A DNA stretch of 64,000 bases, taken from positions 4,278,001-4,342,000 of the forward strand of contig CM033752.1 in NCBI GenBank assembly GCA_019671005.1, written 5' to 3'. How positions within the stretch are numbered: position 1 is the stretch's first letter; each line of letters starts with the position of its first letter. Below the pieces are notes generated by a model. The model did no database searches, was not told where the DNA came from, and saw only the letters and a program-made list of their open reading frames with translations. This document shows positions 19,537 to 31,880 of the stretch, piece after piece. The DNA is from Hibiscus mutabilis (Eukaryota > Streptophyta > Magnoliopsida > Malvales > Malvaceae). A program made the position numbers and the translations under genes.

Positions 19537-22500
19537 TTAAGCGGAGAAAAACTCCCCCACCGCCAAGCCTCGTGCCATCTTAGCCAACCCATTCGCTACC
19601 AAATCCGCATCACGTCGAACAAGAGAAATATGAACCCTCCAATTTCTATGGATGATATCTGATGCTCTTACTACAAGCGCATTTCCCTCAAAAGCCCTCG
19701 AAGTACCCTCTAAAATTTGTGCCACCATCGAGTTTTTCACCTCTAACTCTACATACCGAAAACCCAGCTCCTATGCCTTCCGCAATCCCTCATAAGCAAC
19801 CCAAAGTCCGCAACCAACATCGTGTATAAACCTAAACTACGAGCATACCCGGAGCGTCAACCACCACTATGATTGCGAATGCAACTCCAAATGCAGCCAT
19901 GTTATGAGCACCCCCCACGGCACCATCGACGTTAACTTTCACCCACCCTTCAGGCGGACTCTGCTATCGAGCGCGCGGCTAGGCAGTGGCGACATTGTTT
20001 CTATGTTGTGCCTCACGCATCTCCTCCCACATGATTTGACTAACTCCAGCCACATCCTGAAACAAAACACGACCATCGTTGAAGACAAAGTGGCACATGT
20101 TATTCCATAAATTCCAGCACACAACGGCAAATAGAATCGCCCAATCCTTTCCCAAGTCCCGGCCATGAAGCACCACGGTCAAATTGCCTTCAAACCAAAC
20201 TTCAAATAGGGAGTTATTAAACACTTGTCTATTACCAACTCTAAGAAAAATCGACCATGCCTCGCTTGCTTTCGAGCAATCACATAACACGTGGGCCAAA
20301 TCTTCACTTATATGCACACACGAGAGACAAGCTAGAGTCCGCAAGATGACGGCGGCACCTCTCCGCATTAGAAAGTCCTTACTCGATGCGGGACAGCAAG
20401 AGACCAAATAATCCTCTATAACCGATGAGCTGGAAACTCAACATAAGGACCAATTGCAGCATAAGCCGAAAATGTTAAAAATAAGCGATTTACTTTCCAT
20501 CTTCATCCCAGTCTATCACGCCCCAAAGAAGCATGCGGTGGCATCATGGCACTAATTTTCTCTACCACCTCCAGCGATAACACCCTTCTCAAACGCTCAC
20601 AATCCCATTGGTCATTCATATCTACCATAGCCGCAACCGGCAAAGGCCTTGGGGAAAAGAGCTAGAGTAATAAAGAGCCAAAGGTTTCGGTAAGTCAAGC
20701 CAAATGTCCCACCAGAATTCAGTACGCTATCCATCTCGCACGTGCCAACATATACCATTTCAAACATCATCTTAAACTTGGCTAAGACCATTCCAAAGGT
20801 GAGAACATCCTGGATGGTCGATAGCTTGTGGAATCTCACCTTTCCATTTGTACTTCTCTTTTAACACTCGCACCCATAACTTATCTTCATTACATGTTAA
20901 TTGGTTTCCCACTTTCATAAGTAAAGCATTGTTTTTCCTACTCAAATCTCGAAACCCCACACCACCATGGTCGCGGTCCAAACTAATAGTGTCCCACCGA
21001 ACCAGGGCAATCGTCGAAGAGCCATCCTTCAAACCCCACACAAACTTGCGGATCATCTTTTCCATAGCGTTATAAATTTTCTTCTGCAACCAAGTAGTCT
21101 GCATAACAAAAGTAGGAATTGCCTGTAATACAGCTTTTGCTAAGGTAATTCTTTTGGCTAAAGACAGAGCCTACGCCGCCCAACCTGTTAAACGTTGTTC
21201 AATTTTCTCCAACAAAAAATGATATGTGACATAAGTAACTCTCTTATACAAGAGAGGAACCCCTAAGCACATCCCAAAGTCCTTCACGATTTCAAAATCG
21301 AAACTGTGCGCAATGTTCAACCTCCGCTCCTGAGGACAATTTCTATATAAGTAAATATGTGTCTTTGCAACACTTGCCCGGTGACCTGAAGTAGCACAAA
21401 AACTCTTTAGTACATCATTAATCACCTCAAGCTGAGAAGAAGATGCCTCCGAAAAAAGTACCAGATCATCTACAAGGAACAAATGAGAAATACCAAGGCC
21501 ATTCCGATATAGGCGCAATCTTTTCCACTGCGCAGCGCCCACTTTCCTTTCAATTGCATGGGACAAGCGTTCTATACATAAAAAATAAGTACAACGATAG
21601 GGGATCACCTTGCCAGAGCCCCCTTGTCGGCTTGAAACTCTCTGTGACCTCCCCGTTCCAAATAATCTGTGTAGTAACAGAGCTCACACATGTCATAATC
21701 CAGGCCACAAATTGATTCAACAATCCCAAATCATGCAAAGTCTCCTCAATGAAACTTTACTCAAGTCTGTCATACGTCTTTTCCAGATCAATCTTTATAG
21801 CCATCCATTGAGTCGCATCCTTTTTTCTACTCATAGTGTGAATAACTTCCTGAGCTAAAATTATATTATCCGTTATGTGCCCACCCGAAACAAAACTAGC
21901 TTGTGACTGCGCCACCCAACCAGGCAAAAGGGGTTTCAACCTATCCACAAGCACTTTGGTAACCACTTTGTAGAGTATTGTGTAGAGACTAATCAGCCTA
22001 AATTGTTGTATAGTTTCAAGAGCTGCTACCTTTGGAATTAAAACAAGCAGAGTCTAATTCGCTGAACTTACCAAATCCCTATAAGTGAAAAATTCCTTAA
22101 CAAACTGAAATACAGACTCCCCAACAACATCCCAATTCTTCTAAAAAAACTTACTTGAAAACCATCAATACCTGGAGCTTTGAAAGGTTCCATACTAAAG
22201 ACCACTCATCTTACCTCATCAAAAGTCACAGGTCGAACTAAAGGTTGCAACACCTTCGATAAAACATATTTTAAACCCCCTTGAAGTCGTCCCTAGTTGT
22301 CTGGCATAGCTCGGACGCAAAAAGAGAGCGAAAGAATTACACAGCCTATTCTTTAAGTATATCAAAACTAGTACACCAATTTCCATCATCCAACCGAAGT
22401 ATACAGATTATATTACGCCTACGTCGTGCTAGAGTAGACATATAAAAATATTTCGTATTGCGGTCCCCTTGTTTAATCCATTGACTGCGCGACTTCTAAA

Positions 22501-23507
22501 ACCATAGACTCTCCTCTTGCTTTAACACATTATTCAATTCCCTTTTAAGAGCAACATTCAATTCTTGTAAGAAAGCATATCAAGATGTATCCAAAGAAAC
22601 CTCAATACCTCGTATCCGCGCCAAAAGTCTAACTTTTCTTTGCCCAATGTAGCCAAAAACCTAACTATTCCATCGTCTACTACTGCCTTGGAAAGAAAAA
22701 AGATTCTCAAACACCGATTTATCATTTATCCAGGAATCATGTAACAACCTCCCAAAATCGAGATGATCATTCCAAGCTGCCACAAAACGATATGGTCGTT
22801 GCCCCTGATTGTTAGAACCACTCTTCGTAGACAAAAGAATAGGTCTATGATCTGACCTCAATTGCGACAAGTGCATAATTTCAGGCATAGAAAATAATTC
22901 ATACCATTTACCATTACACACCCCCCTATCCAGTCGTTGTCACAAGTCCCTTCTTTCCCATGTGAAAAGTGGCCCAAAAAACCCATATCCGAGAGTCTGA
23001 AGAGGAACAAAAAGTCACAAAACTTATGACAAGTCCCTGATCGGCACGTCGAGCCTCATTGGCGTTCCTCAGTACTACAAATAGCATTAAAATTGCCACC
23101 CAACACCCACGGCCATTCACTTCCCGGATCAAGAGCACGAAATTGACTACAAACTAAGCTCTGACGACTATGATCAGGGCTCGCATAAAAAAAGTAATAA
23201 AGAAACCACAAGAACCCATTGACGCCTTTCATAACCCATGAACATACTGGTTTGACACCGCCAAAATATCCACATGTACCGTCTCCTTCCAAAAGACCCA
23301 AATGCCACCAAAAAACCCATTTGCCTCAACCCTGTACGAGAAATCAAAGACTAAACGATGAATAAACTCATCCGCCTCTCTACCACTGACACGAGGCTCC
23401 ATAATCGCTACAATATCAGGAACCTATATTTTAACCAACATTCTAAAATACTGGTTAAAATCAAGGCCTGACGTATCCTGAGTATTCCAAAATATAACTT
23501 TAACCAT
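19537..23507 (-). pseudogene. LINE ORF2: endonuclease, reverse transcriptase, RNase H (broken)
   Basis: The start is MVKVIFWNTQDTSG (ATG at 23507), the typical opening of the AP-like endonuclease. SDHRPIL near 22850 is its C-terminal catalytic motif. RT motifs: AIKIDLEKTYDRL (about 21760-21800), LWQGDPLSLYLF (about 21580-21620) and LVDDLVLFSEA at about 21460-21480, where FADDL would be usual. Then come a zinc-binding-like region (DLAHVLCDCSKASEAW, about 20260-20310) and the RNase H tail (VRRDADLVANGLAKMARG, ending 19537). At least six frames or stops break it, so it is dead. Confidence 0.78.
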
Positions 23508-23601
23508 TAAAATAAATAACAAAACACCAAACAACATCTTACTGAAAATCGGAAGCCTCATTCATTTCGAACATCTTATTCTCGATCCATTGAACACCCT
23601 C

Positions 23602-25592
23602 TCAGGCTGAATTCGCTCTGAATGATGCTGCATACTCGGCTAATAAAGCTGCCGCATCCAGATCATTGGTCATGGCTGACACCCATTCCGTGACATCCAT
23701 CACCTTTCGAGTATCCTTTGAGTGAGCTTTATTTTCTTTCCGAGGTAGCACAACAGAAGGTAAGGGACGATTAAATCCCTTACTACTAGCCTTACGAATC
23801 AGACCATAGGTGGAGCGTCCAGTATTATCTTTAAGTACCTTCTTAGCCCCCTCCTCCACAACCCTAATCGCCTTATGCCTATTCAATTTTAGGGTAAAAG
23901 GCACAGCCATCACCACTTTACGTGTTGCCACTTTCGAATATTCCTCACCCCTCAATAGGGGACTTGTCACAACAGCAACCATATCCTGTTTCCCCATAAC
24001 CTCCGACACCTCCTTTTCCTTGGATATAATTGTACCTGCCCGGTCCACAATATTCGTGTCTACACTACCCTCCACGTTGCTTGGCATAGGAAAGACCACC
24101 TTAACATTAGGAGGCATGGCCTCAGACCGCACCAGGGGATTCGCACACACCCTATCCTTCCACTTTGCACCATTGTTTGAAACAGTGAGAGCAACAGCCC
24201 CCATAACCCCAGGAACCTGCACCTATGGTGAATATCTCATTGAGTTCAAAGCTGGTTTCGTGACATCCTACACAGCCCAGTCAAGTTGCTGCCTGACCTG
24301 CTCTTTTCCTGGCCTCGCGTCGATCTCTAACTCCCTCAAAACTCCAAACAGAGAGCCCCCAATACCATGCTCAACATTTTTGCCCTTAGCATCAGCTTTA
24401 GGTAAGGCTTACCTTACTTTTCTACGTTTAACTTGCATCCACAGACCAAACATCTCCTCAAACGGCTTAGGTCTCGCGGATTCATCTCCCTTACCCTTAC
24501 TATTCTTAATAGCACCACAAAGTTTTTTCGAATGCCCATACTTACCACAGCCATAACAGATTAATGGCAAACCCTCATACTCAATATGTTGGTACTTACC
24601 ATCAATCCACAATCCGGGAATCAATAGTTTATCAAGATTCACAACAACTGCGATCCTCGTAAACCTACCACGCCTTCCTTCTGTAGTGTTGAAATCTATT
24701 TAGACTACAGTACCTATAACCCTTGTTACCGCTTGAAACATTTTCTTAGAGTAGTATCGATAGGGCAATCCCGATAATCGAACCCACGCGAGAATCTACT
24801 TAGGGTAGTCCACAGACGTATAAAATTCACGTGACCAAGGTTGAACTGTAAGGTAACAACTATAGATTACCCATGGACCACCCGATAACACCTTCTCATA
24901 ATCCTCAGCCAGTGCAAACCGAACAAGAAAGTTATCATTGTCCAAATCAATAATATTAATCCCCCCCATCAAATGCCACAACATATGAATCCGATTCTTC
25001 AACGCACGATACCCTATTGGTTTTCCCAACAATCGAACAATCAAGGACTTGGCAAGATTTGAGTCAATTTCATCGTGTTCCCGATTTGAAAACCGTATCT
25101 CAGGGACAGAACCCTGATAGCTAATGATCACATCCTCATCTTGGATTTTCACCTTAAAATTATTAATAAAATTATCACTTTGCCCACTCTCGACTATCCA
25201 ATCACCATATCCTAGAAGGATAACTTCTGTTGCTCCTCCACCGGCCTCATCCTATGTATAGTAGCATCCTGAGCAGGAGGAGCCACGGCTGCTCCAAGCA
25301 GCTCTATCGGCACGTGGTCCGACCCAGCCATACCATCCAAATCAGTGACCCCACTTACCTTTTGCGCAACACCCAACTGATCCTCCATCACCACATCCAT
25401 ATCACTTGGAGAAGCCACCATACCCCCATTCTTATAAGTCGGTGTAGCAACTTTCTGTGGCAATCTTTTCAATTCCTCTTGGACTGAAATATGCCGCTCG
25501 GTTGCAGGATCCGGTGCCCTGCCTGCTTGTGCCCAGCCACGACGAGCACTAGGGTTTCCAGCTTTTCGGAGAGAACTAGGGTTTTCAACCAT
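23602..25592 (-). pseudogene. LINE ORF1: DUF4283 and zinc-knuckle protein (broken)
   Basis: It starts at MVENPSSLRK (ATG at 25592). A frameshift at about 25205-25215 separates this start from the DUF4283 region (25152-24796), which ends in the typical FLVRFALAEDYEKVLSGGPW and YLTVQPWSREF tracts. The same frame continues past TAG stops through LAWVRLSGLPYRYYSKK to a zinc knuckle C-x2-C-x4-H-x4-C (CYGCGKYGHSKKLC, about 24514-24559). The C-terminal part to 23602 is a low-conservation basic tail. L1 ORF1 proteins bind element RNA. Confidence 0.75.
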
Positions 25593-25740
25593 TATAATGT
25601 ATTTTTTTAACAAATCTTTTACTAAGGTTTTCTTGAAAATAAAATAAAATGAAATTATAGAAACAAATCTTGACACTCGACTTATAAAGAAACTCCTAAA
25701 AAATAAAAAAAATAAATAAAAATTTAAAAAATCCATCACA

Positions 25741-26429
25741 TCAAGCTAAAATATATAAAAAATTAAAATTTTTAAAAGGACATAATCATTTATCAAATTT
25801 TGTATCTATTAATATTAATTAGATGATAATAATAATTTTTATTATAATATTACTACCATATTTGAAGGATCTATATATTAATATATTATTTATATAATTA
25901 TTTTTAATACAATTTAATTAATTATAAAATTTAAATACAAATATAAATGTGTGAGAATAAAAAAAATATTAGTTTACAAATGTGTAAATACGTGAGTGTG
26001 AAGAATTAAAATATAAAAGAATAAACTTAGGTTATTTGGAGAGTTTTTATAATTGTTAAGGGTAAAAGAGTCTTTATAACTCTAATGTCAAAACCTCTAA
26101 TTTCAAAAAGCTCATATTAGCAGCTTTTTCAAAATTAGCAGTTTCACCCTAATCTGCTATTCCAATTCGCTATTCACCAAACATCTAAAGGATTTGACCG
26201 GTCAAACCTCAAATTTTAGTTCAAACCTCTAATTTTGGCTCAAATCGTTGTTTACCAAACAAGGTCATAATTACATGAATATAAATCTTATATATTAATA
26301 TATATATATATTTAAATACTATCATGAGTACTATTTTCCTCGGACTAAGTTTAGGAGTTTAACGAGACCTATGATAGTATTTTCTTATTTATAAAAAAAC
26401 ATAAAATTATACTAATACAATATGAATAT
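25741..26429. repeat. AT-rich spacer with a possible inverted-repeat MITE
   Basis: No gene. Around 26030-26270 the ends GGTTATTTGG and CCAAACAAGG look like imperfect terminal inverted repeats of a small DNA transposon, but the target duplication is not clear. The rest is simple AT-rich DNA including a TATATATATA run near 26297-26312. Confidence 0.3.
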
Positions 26430-27440
26430 ATTGTTACATGCATGGATCAATAACAGATCCATCCACCAAAATAGTGTTGATTTCCCTGTTAAAAGTCGTT
26501 CGTGGAATAAGGATGTGTTTGGACATGTTGGTCGAAGAAAAACATTGCTACATGTAAGAGTTCGGATTCTTTCTCTCTTTCGGCATTAGACGTGGAGTTG
26601 AAGAATGAATTGAATGCGGTACTTGTTCAAGAAGAGAGTATGTTACACCAAAAGGATCGTAGTAATTGAATCGAGAAAGGATATTAGAATACCAGATTTT
26701 TTCATATGTCCACGATGACCTGCAAGAAGCGTAACACAATCCTTATACTGAAAATTTCTGATGGATCGTGGAGTGATGACCCCTATGTTCTTAAGGACCA
26801 TGGGGTTCAATTCATCACGAATTTGTTTACAAGTGAACCACGCCCTCAAGGTATTGCTCCTATAGAGTGTCATTTCTTTAATTTTAGTAGTGTCGAGCTA
26901 AAACCGCAACTAATGGAGATCACAACAGAAGAAGTGTGCTATTCTAGCTTAGGAAATCATGCATTCGATGTCCACTAAATTCGAGAGGAAGGTGTGGATG
27001 ACTATTAAAGCGGACCATGAAAAGGCAAACATGGGCCAGTTGCTGGTTATTATCCCCATATTTATTTGTTTTGTGTATGAAGATGTTATCCTAATCCATC
27101 GAGAAGAAAGTTGGAACGGGTGCTTGAAAACAAATTCGACTTGCTCGTAATGGTTTCGGATTGTCGTATCTTTTATTTGCCGATGATTTGGTGTTGTTCG
27201 CCGAGACAAACATGGTCCAGTTGCTGGTTATTAAAGCGGGTCTTGATCAATTTTGTACTGAATCTGATCATTGGGTGAGCATCACGAAAGGACAAATTTA
27301 TTTTCCAAGAATTGTTCTGCTAGTGATTGAAATTATATTGCTCAGAATTTTGGTTTCAAAGAGGTTAATGATCTTGAGAAATATCTTGGCATAACTTTGC
27401 AGCTCAATAGAGTTCTTATATTTCGCTTGTAAAGTGGGAG
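26430..27440 (+). pseudogene. LINE ORF2 fragment (RT region), plus strand, internally deleted
   Basis: Typical plant L1 phrases appear in shifting frames: SWNKDVFGHVGRRKTLL (about 26493-26545), VELKNELNAVLVQEES (about 26590-26640), FFHMSTMTCKKRN and WSDDPYVLKDHGVQF (26700-26820), and after a deletion of most of the RT the catalytic box SYLLFADDLVLFAET (about 27163-27210) and a FGFKEVNDLEKYLGI tract. Different in sequence from the antisense LINE just upstream. Confidence 0.65.
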
Positions 27441-27559
27441 ACACTACAGAAACTTAGCCCTAAGAAAACATGTCTTTACACATCTTAACATGTTAAGTTT
27501 TATTAGTGAAAATAATTACATTAATACTAGCTTTATAATAATCAATATTAATATTTTAG

Positions 27560-28130
27560 AATTTAATTTTATTATTAATGTTGATTGGTTGGCCAGACGG
27601 TGCTCTTGGAGGGGAGAAAAGCATGTTCTGACGATGGTGAGGGAACATTTCGCTGGTGGAGATGAGGAGAATGTTGGTCCCTTTATATGGGTTGTGGAGA
27701 GCCCCCTTTCATTAAAATAATAGGAGAATGTTGGTCCATCGATTTGAAGCCTATAAATAGTAGGCACTTCACATCATTTTTCGCATCATTTTATAATATA
27801 TACAAGCGATTACATTTTCTTAAACTACTCTCTTCATCTTTAAAAGATTATCTATGTTTTTAATTATTGTTTTCGAGTTTTGTTTTCTAGAGAGGAGCAA
27901 TACTATCATCATTCGCTTTTAATGTTGGATGTTTGATTTTAAAAAGAGACTGTGTCAATCTCGGGGTGTTGTCCAATACAGCGATTACACAATTCGAGGC
28001 GAATTAGCTACTAAGGCAGTGGTTCAATACCACGATACAGTTAAGCATGATATATTCATATTGTTTCATTTTCTAGTCATTGCTAATATTCTTGTTTAGC
28101 AGCAGTATATTTTCCAACAGTATTTGTTCT
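27560..28130 (+). repeat. Possible LTR-derived sequence with a TATA box
   Basis: A CTATAAATAG box at about 27751-27760 with a pyrimidine-rich start-like region after it and no coding potential. The stretch starts TGTTGATTGG near 27577 and has a TTTTCCAACA tract near 28113-28122, which could be LTR ends. No target duplication was found, so this is weak. Confidence 0.28.
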
Positions 28131-28370
28131 TTAATCTTAGCACTTTAAAAATGTACACAAACCGTACAAACAAACTACTAAAATCCGAGCCTCCTAATAA
28201 TATCAACACTTCTTTTTTTACTAGAACTAGTCAACGAGTTTATACTAATATTAATTAAATGTGTTGGAGAATTAAAATTTCTTATAATCCTTTAATTAGT
28301 AGATTAGTTTTTCTAAACACCCTAAGAATTTAAACAAATAGAAATAGATAGGGCCAAGAAAAATATAGAA

Positions 28371-28405
28371 TATTTTACACAACAAATACATGCTAAAATA
28401 CAATA
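28371..28405 (+). promoter_or_regulatory. Conserved upstream block of RING-H2 copies (copy 2)
   Basis: The same TTTTACACAACAAATACATG tract as at 18311-18350, in a flank nearly identical to that copy. Confidence 0.35.
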
Positions 28406-28582
28406 TTTCTTTACCAATAAGGATTAAAATAGAATCTGTTTCCTGGAATCTAATTTCTTCTCGAATTTTCCAAAATTATCTCTTCAATTTTCCTATAAAG
28501 ATCTTCTTTTCCCTTCAATTTCCATTCAAGTCAAAAGATTTCTTTTTCTTTGCCCATAAAATTTCACTTTTCCGACGTTGAC

Positions 28583-29104
28583 ATGGCGGATGCTCCCACC
28601 GGAAGCCAACAGACTCCTCGGGTTGTTTTCGTCATGATCAACCTTGGCGGTGGTGGAGCCTCCGGCGAAAACAGTAAGCCCAGGCCGGCACCGGCTTCAA
28701 AAGCTTCGATCGAATCAATGCCGAGGATTAAAGTGAAAGAGAGTGGCGGCGATTGCAGTATTTGTTTGGAAGAGTTTGAAGTTGGCGAAGAAGCTAGGGA
28801 GATGCCATGTAAGCACGTGTTTCATTCGGGTTGTATCGAGAAGTGGTTGCAGATCCATGGGTCCTGCCCGGTTTGTCGGTTTTTGATGCCCGCCGACGAG
28901 ACGGATGAAACCGGAGGCGACGACGGTGGTCGGGGGAGATTGGAAGGTGGGGAGAATATGAATGGCTTGGATTTTTTTCAATCGTTTTTGGCTTTAGCCA
29001 GCTTGGCAAGCTTCATGGGTGTGATGGGTTCGGGTCGGGATTTCCATCAACCTAGTTCGGGTCCAGTTGATGATGATACGTCTTCCAATCAAAACACGGA
29101 CTGA
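28583..29104 (+). CDS. Small RING-H2 E3 ubiquitin ligase (copy 2)
   Basis: A 173-residue single-exon gene, near-identical to the gene at 18529. Differences seen: V for I near residue 16, G for D in the FEVGEE tract, S for I in the hydrophobic segment, and a changed C-terminus (DDDTSSNQNTD). The RING-H2 finger, with all eight ligands, and the start codon context are unchanged, so both copies could be expressed. The pair is separated by about 9.5 kb, most of which is inserted LINE sequence, so the original tandem spacing was shorter. Role as for copy 1: ubiquitin transfer, substrate unknown. Confidence 0.88.
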   Translation: MADAPTGSQQTPRVVFVMINLGGGGASGENSKPRPAPASKASIESMPRIKVKESGGDCSICLEEFEVGEEAREMPCKHVFHSGCIEKWLQIHGSCPVCRFLMPADETDETGGDDGGRGRLEGGENMNGLDFFQSFLALASLASFMGVMGSGRDFHQPSSGPVDDDTSSNQNTD

Positions 29105-29265
29105 AATTGAAAATTCAAAAAAATGTTATTTTTGTTTTTTATCCCTTGAAGGACTTATCTGTAAAAAAAACATATTGAAAGAATTTTCAAAATATATTCA
29201 ATTATTTATTAATATGTTAATATTTAATTATTGAGTAAATCTTATTCATGTGACTGATTTTTTAA

Positions 29266-30017
29266 GAGTAAACTACATAAATAAATGGTCCCTGGCTATG
29301 ACCTAATTTTTTGTTGAGCCCTTTGACTACGAGAAGTTACAAATAGGTCACCTGACTAATCATGACTAACAAATCGGTTTAATTTTGTTAAAAAAATAAA
29401 CGGCCAATGATGTGGCAGTTAATAAAATATGTATAATAACATATTTAATCTTTAATCTTTGTATTTTATTTTAATTTGGTCCTAAATTTAAAATTTTAGC
29501 TCTTTACATTTAAATATTACAACATTTTAGTCCCTTAAATCTTAAGCTTCATATTCTTCCCTTCTAGAAACAAAAAGTATGCATCTCTTATTGTGGGTAG
29601 CTCATCATAGATAGCTATCATAAATATCAATAGAGGTTTTGATTCCCCAACGATTTTTCACTACTCATACAAATGGGGTTACAGATGGTTACCGTTAACA
29701 TAAATGAAAGTTTTTTTTAGAAGGGGAAGAAGATGAAGTTTATGATTTAAGGGACTAAAATGTTGTAATATTTAAATATTAAGAGATGAAAATTTAAATT
29801 TAGAACCAAATTAAAATAAAATGTAAAAGTCGAGGGTTAAATATGTTATTATACTAAATTTATTAAACTGCCAAATCATTAGTCATTTATTGTTTAACAG
29901 AATTGGACCAATTTATTAGTCGTGATTAGTCGAGGAACCTATTTTGTAACTTCTCATAGTCAGGGGACTCAACAAAAAATTGAGTCATAGTTGGAGGACC
30001 ATTTATGTAGTTTATCC
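29266..30017. mobile_element. Non-autonomous Mutator-like inverted-repeat element
   Basis: The ends GAGTAAACTACATAAAT and (reversed) GGATAAACTACATAAAT start terminal inverted repeats of roughly 300 bp. It is flanked by a 9-bp direct repeat with one mismatch (ATTTTTTAA at 29257-29265, TTTTTTTAA at 30018-30026). The empty site is visible in the other gene copy at about 19200-19216. No coding region. Confidence 0.7.
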
Positions 30018-30090
30018 TTTTTTTAATATACAATTTAATAAATATTTATGACAATCAGATTAAATTCAATGAGCATTCATGTGAATATTT

Positions 30091-30235
30091 TTTTAATAGT
30101 CTAAAGGTGATTGCAAGGTAGTATATGTTCATACATATTTTTAACCCTTTGACAATGTGCATACACCTTATAGACAAAACGATTTGAACTCGTGTCTCCT
30201 AGGATAAACATCATCCGCTTTTTTACTAAGACACT
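30091..30235 (-). mobile_element. SINE-like tRNA-derived fragment
   Basis: Read on the minus strand it has an A-box-like TTAGTAAAAAAGCGG and a B-box-like GAGTTCAAATCG (30179-30191) with a tRNA-like ACACGAG lead-in. It ends in an A-rich tail. A 16-bp direct repeat, ATTCATGTGAATATTT, lies at 30075-30090 and again at 31755-31770 beyond the LTR that follows. Confidence 0.45.
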
Positions 30236-31752
30236 TGTTGGGTTCAACATGTAGGGAAACGCCGGTACACCCCATGGCGCAGCGGAAAAAATATCCAACA
30301 TATTCCGCCAGTGATCCATGTACGAGGAACGAATCCAAGGTGAAAAGGGGATGAAACGTTACCTTAAATAAATCTGAAAAACCGCAGGGAGTTAGGTGAA
30401 TCTAATTCTTCTAGCACGATATCAAATCCAAGTCGTCACAACAGCATCCCGACCTCTACGCAGTCCACCCGGATGAAATGAACAATATTTTACTTCTCTA
30501 ACTATTAGAGAGGTTTTTCGCAAAAGGAATATTTCGGCTGCTAGACCTTATGCCTTTATATAGCATTTAAAAACCTAATTCTAATTAAATTCGGATTCAT
30601 TAAATATACAATATATTTAACCGAATATAATTAAATATGTAGAATCTGATTCTACTTTAATTAGTTTCTTTAGAGATATATATATAATAGTATTTAATAA
30701 TTACAATAATTATCTATTATTAAAATATATAAACAAGATTATCTATAATTACGATAATTATAATAATCTTAGTTTTTTTATTACTTATTACGTGTACAAC
30801 AAGTTTGTACACATGCTATCAAGTTGATATTTGTTCGTTTCAATCATAGGGTGTGACCCTTGTAGGTTCATGTAACGTTAGTAATAATATCTAGAACAAT
30901 TCTAATATTACAAGCAATGAGTGGCATCTAGCAATGCATCATTGCTACCTAAGTTACATGAAGTTGTGGTTCGAAATAACCTTCGTGATTAACTCTTTTC
31001 ATGTATTACATCATTTTGTCCTCATATCTAGATCGGACACAAGTCATGGAATAGTCACACTTGTATAGTCCATCTAATATTTCTTGATATCTTGAGTAGA
31101 CTATTATAAACGAATAACTATGATATCTCATATCAATTTATTCGAGCATGGTCATGCATTTTCTAGTCTCACTCAATCAAGTGGCCTATGATATTACTCC
31201 TATTATGTAGGAGGGACAAATTCTATCTTGATCAATCATATTCCGCTACATAGATTGCGACATATCCAATATTAGTCTTTATAGTGTAGTCAGTTACGAC
31301 ACACGTTTGACCACATCAAAATATGTCACTTACGATGTTGAAATAATGATGATCTCAAGTCCAAGTATCATATATGTAGTTATCACTATGAGCAATGTTG
31401 TGACTGTCACATAATAATTCAAGAAACATGCTCATAGCGGGTCAGTCCAATATGTCGTTCTCTAACACATACTTATGTATTGATTTTGACATCTTCATGT
31501 CAATGACAACACTTTGTCATCAATCAACTACATATTAGTCTTAATATATTATTGTTGTCCATGCCCACAATAATACTCGACTAAGGACATTCAAGAATAA
31601 CTATATTATTCTAAGGACTTTATTATAATTCAGTTTATTTATAAATGCACAGAATAAGACTGAAAAATAATAATGGTTTTATATTAATAAATAAGATAAA
31701 ATAAGTATGTCTTTTACAACCATCTCATGATTAATCTTTGCATACTCCAACA
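30236..31752. repeat. Solo LTR-like sequence
   Basis: 1517 bp bounded by TGTTGGGTTC and ACTCCAACA, the usual TG...CA ends. AT-rich, no coding region, no second LTR copy in the window. No clean 5-bp target duplication is seen; the 16-bp direct repeats flank it together with the SINE-like piece. The direction of transcription is not settled because both ends read TGTTGG inwards. Confidence 0.55.
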
Positions 31753-31880
31753 ATATTCATGTGAATATTTATCCTTAAAGATGTGCGCAAAATTTTATGT
31801 CATGGTATAAAATTAGATTATTAATATAAAAAATTCTAAAATATAGAAAAACTTGTTTTAAAGGGTGCAACTTTTTTTCC

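Larger units (their letters stand above)
19390..25740 (-). mobile_element. L1-type LINE retrotransposon, antisense, nearly full length but decayed
   Basis: On the minus strand the order is ORF1 (25592 to 23602), ORF2 endonuclease, RT, zinc-binding region and RNase H (23507 to 19537), then a short 3' tail ending CCCAATAAGAAAAAG near 19390. This is the usual plant L1 plan with a C-terminal RNase H. Both ORFs are cut by stops and frameshifts. Imperfect 45-bp direct repeats flank it (about 19343-19390 and 25745-25793). It interrupts the region between two tandem RING gene copies. Confidence 0.8.
28256..31880 (+). repeat. Duplicated block, copy B, with three inserted elements
   Basis: It matches copy A (18196-19388) from the same starting tract through the RING gene and its 3' flank. 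Compared with copy A it holds an inserted inverted-repeat element (29266-30017) and a SINE-like plus LTR insertion (30091-31752). The flank resumes at 31755 with TTCATGTGAATATTT, and the last shared words end near 31880. Confidence 0.7.

Noticed and set aside
26030..26270. A definite MITE with TWA target duplication
   Set aside because: The inverted ends match only in part and no clean target duplication could be found; listed only as a possible element.
30179..30235. A possible tRNA gene
   Set aside because: Only box-like words are present; no cloverleaf or full acceptor stem can be built, so it is kept as a SINE-like fragment.
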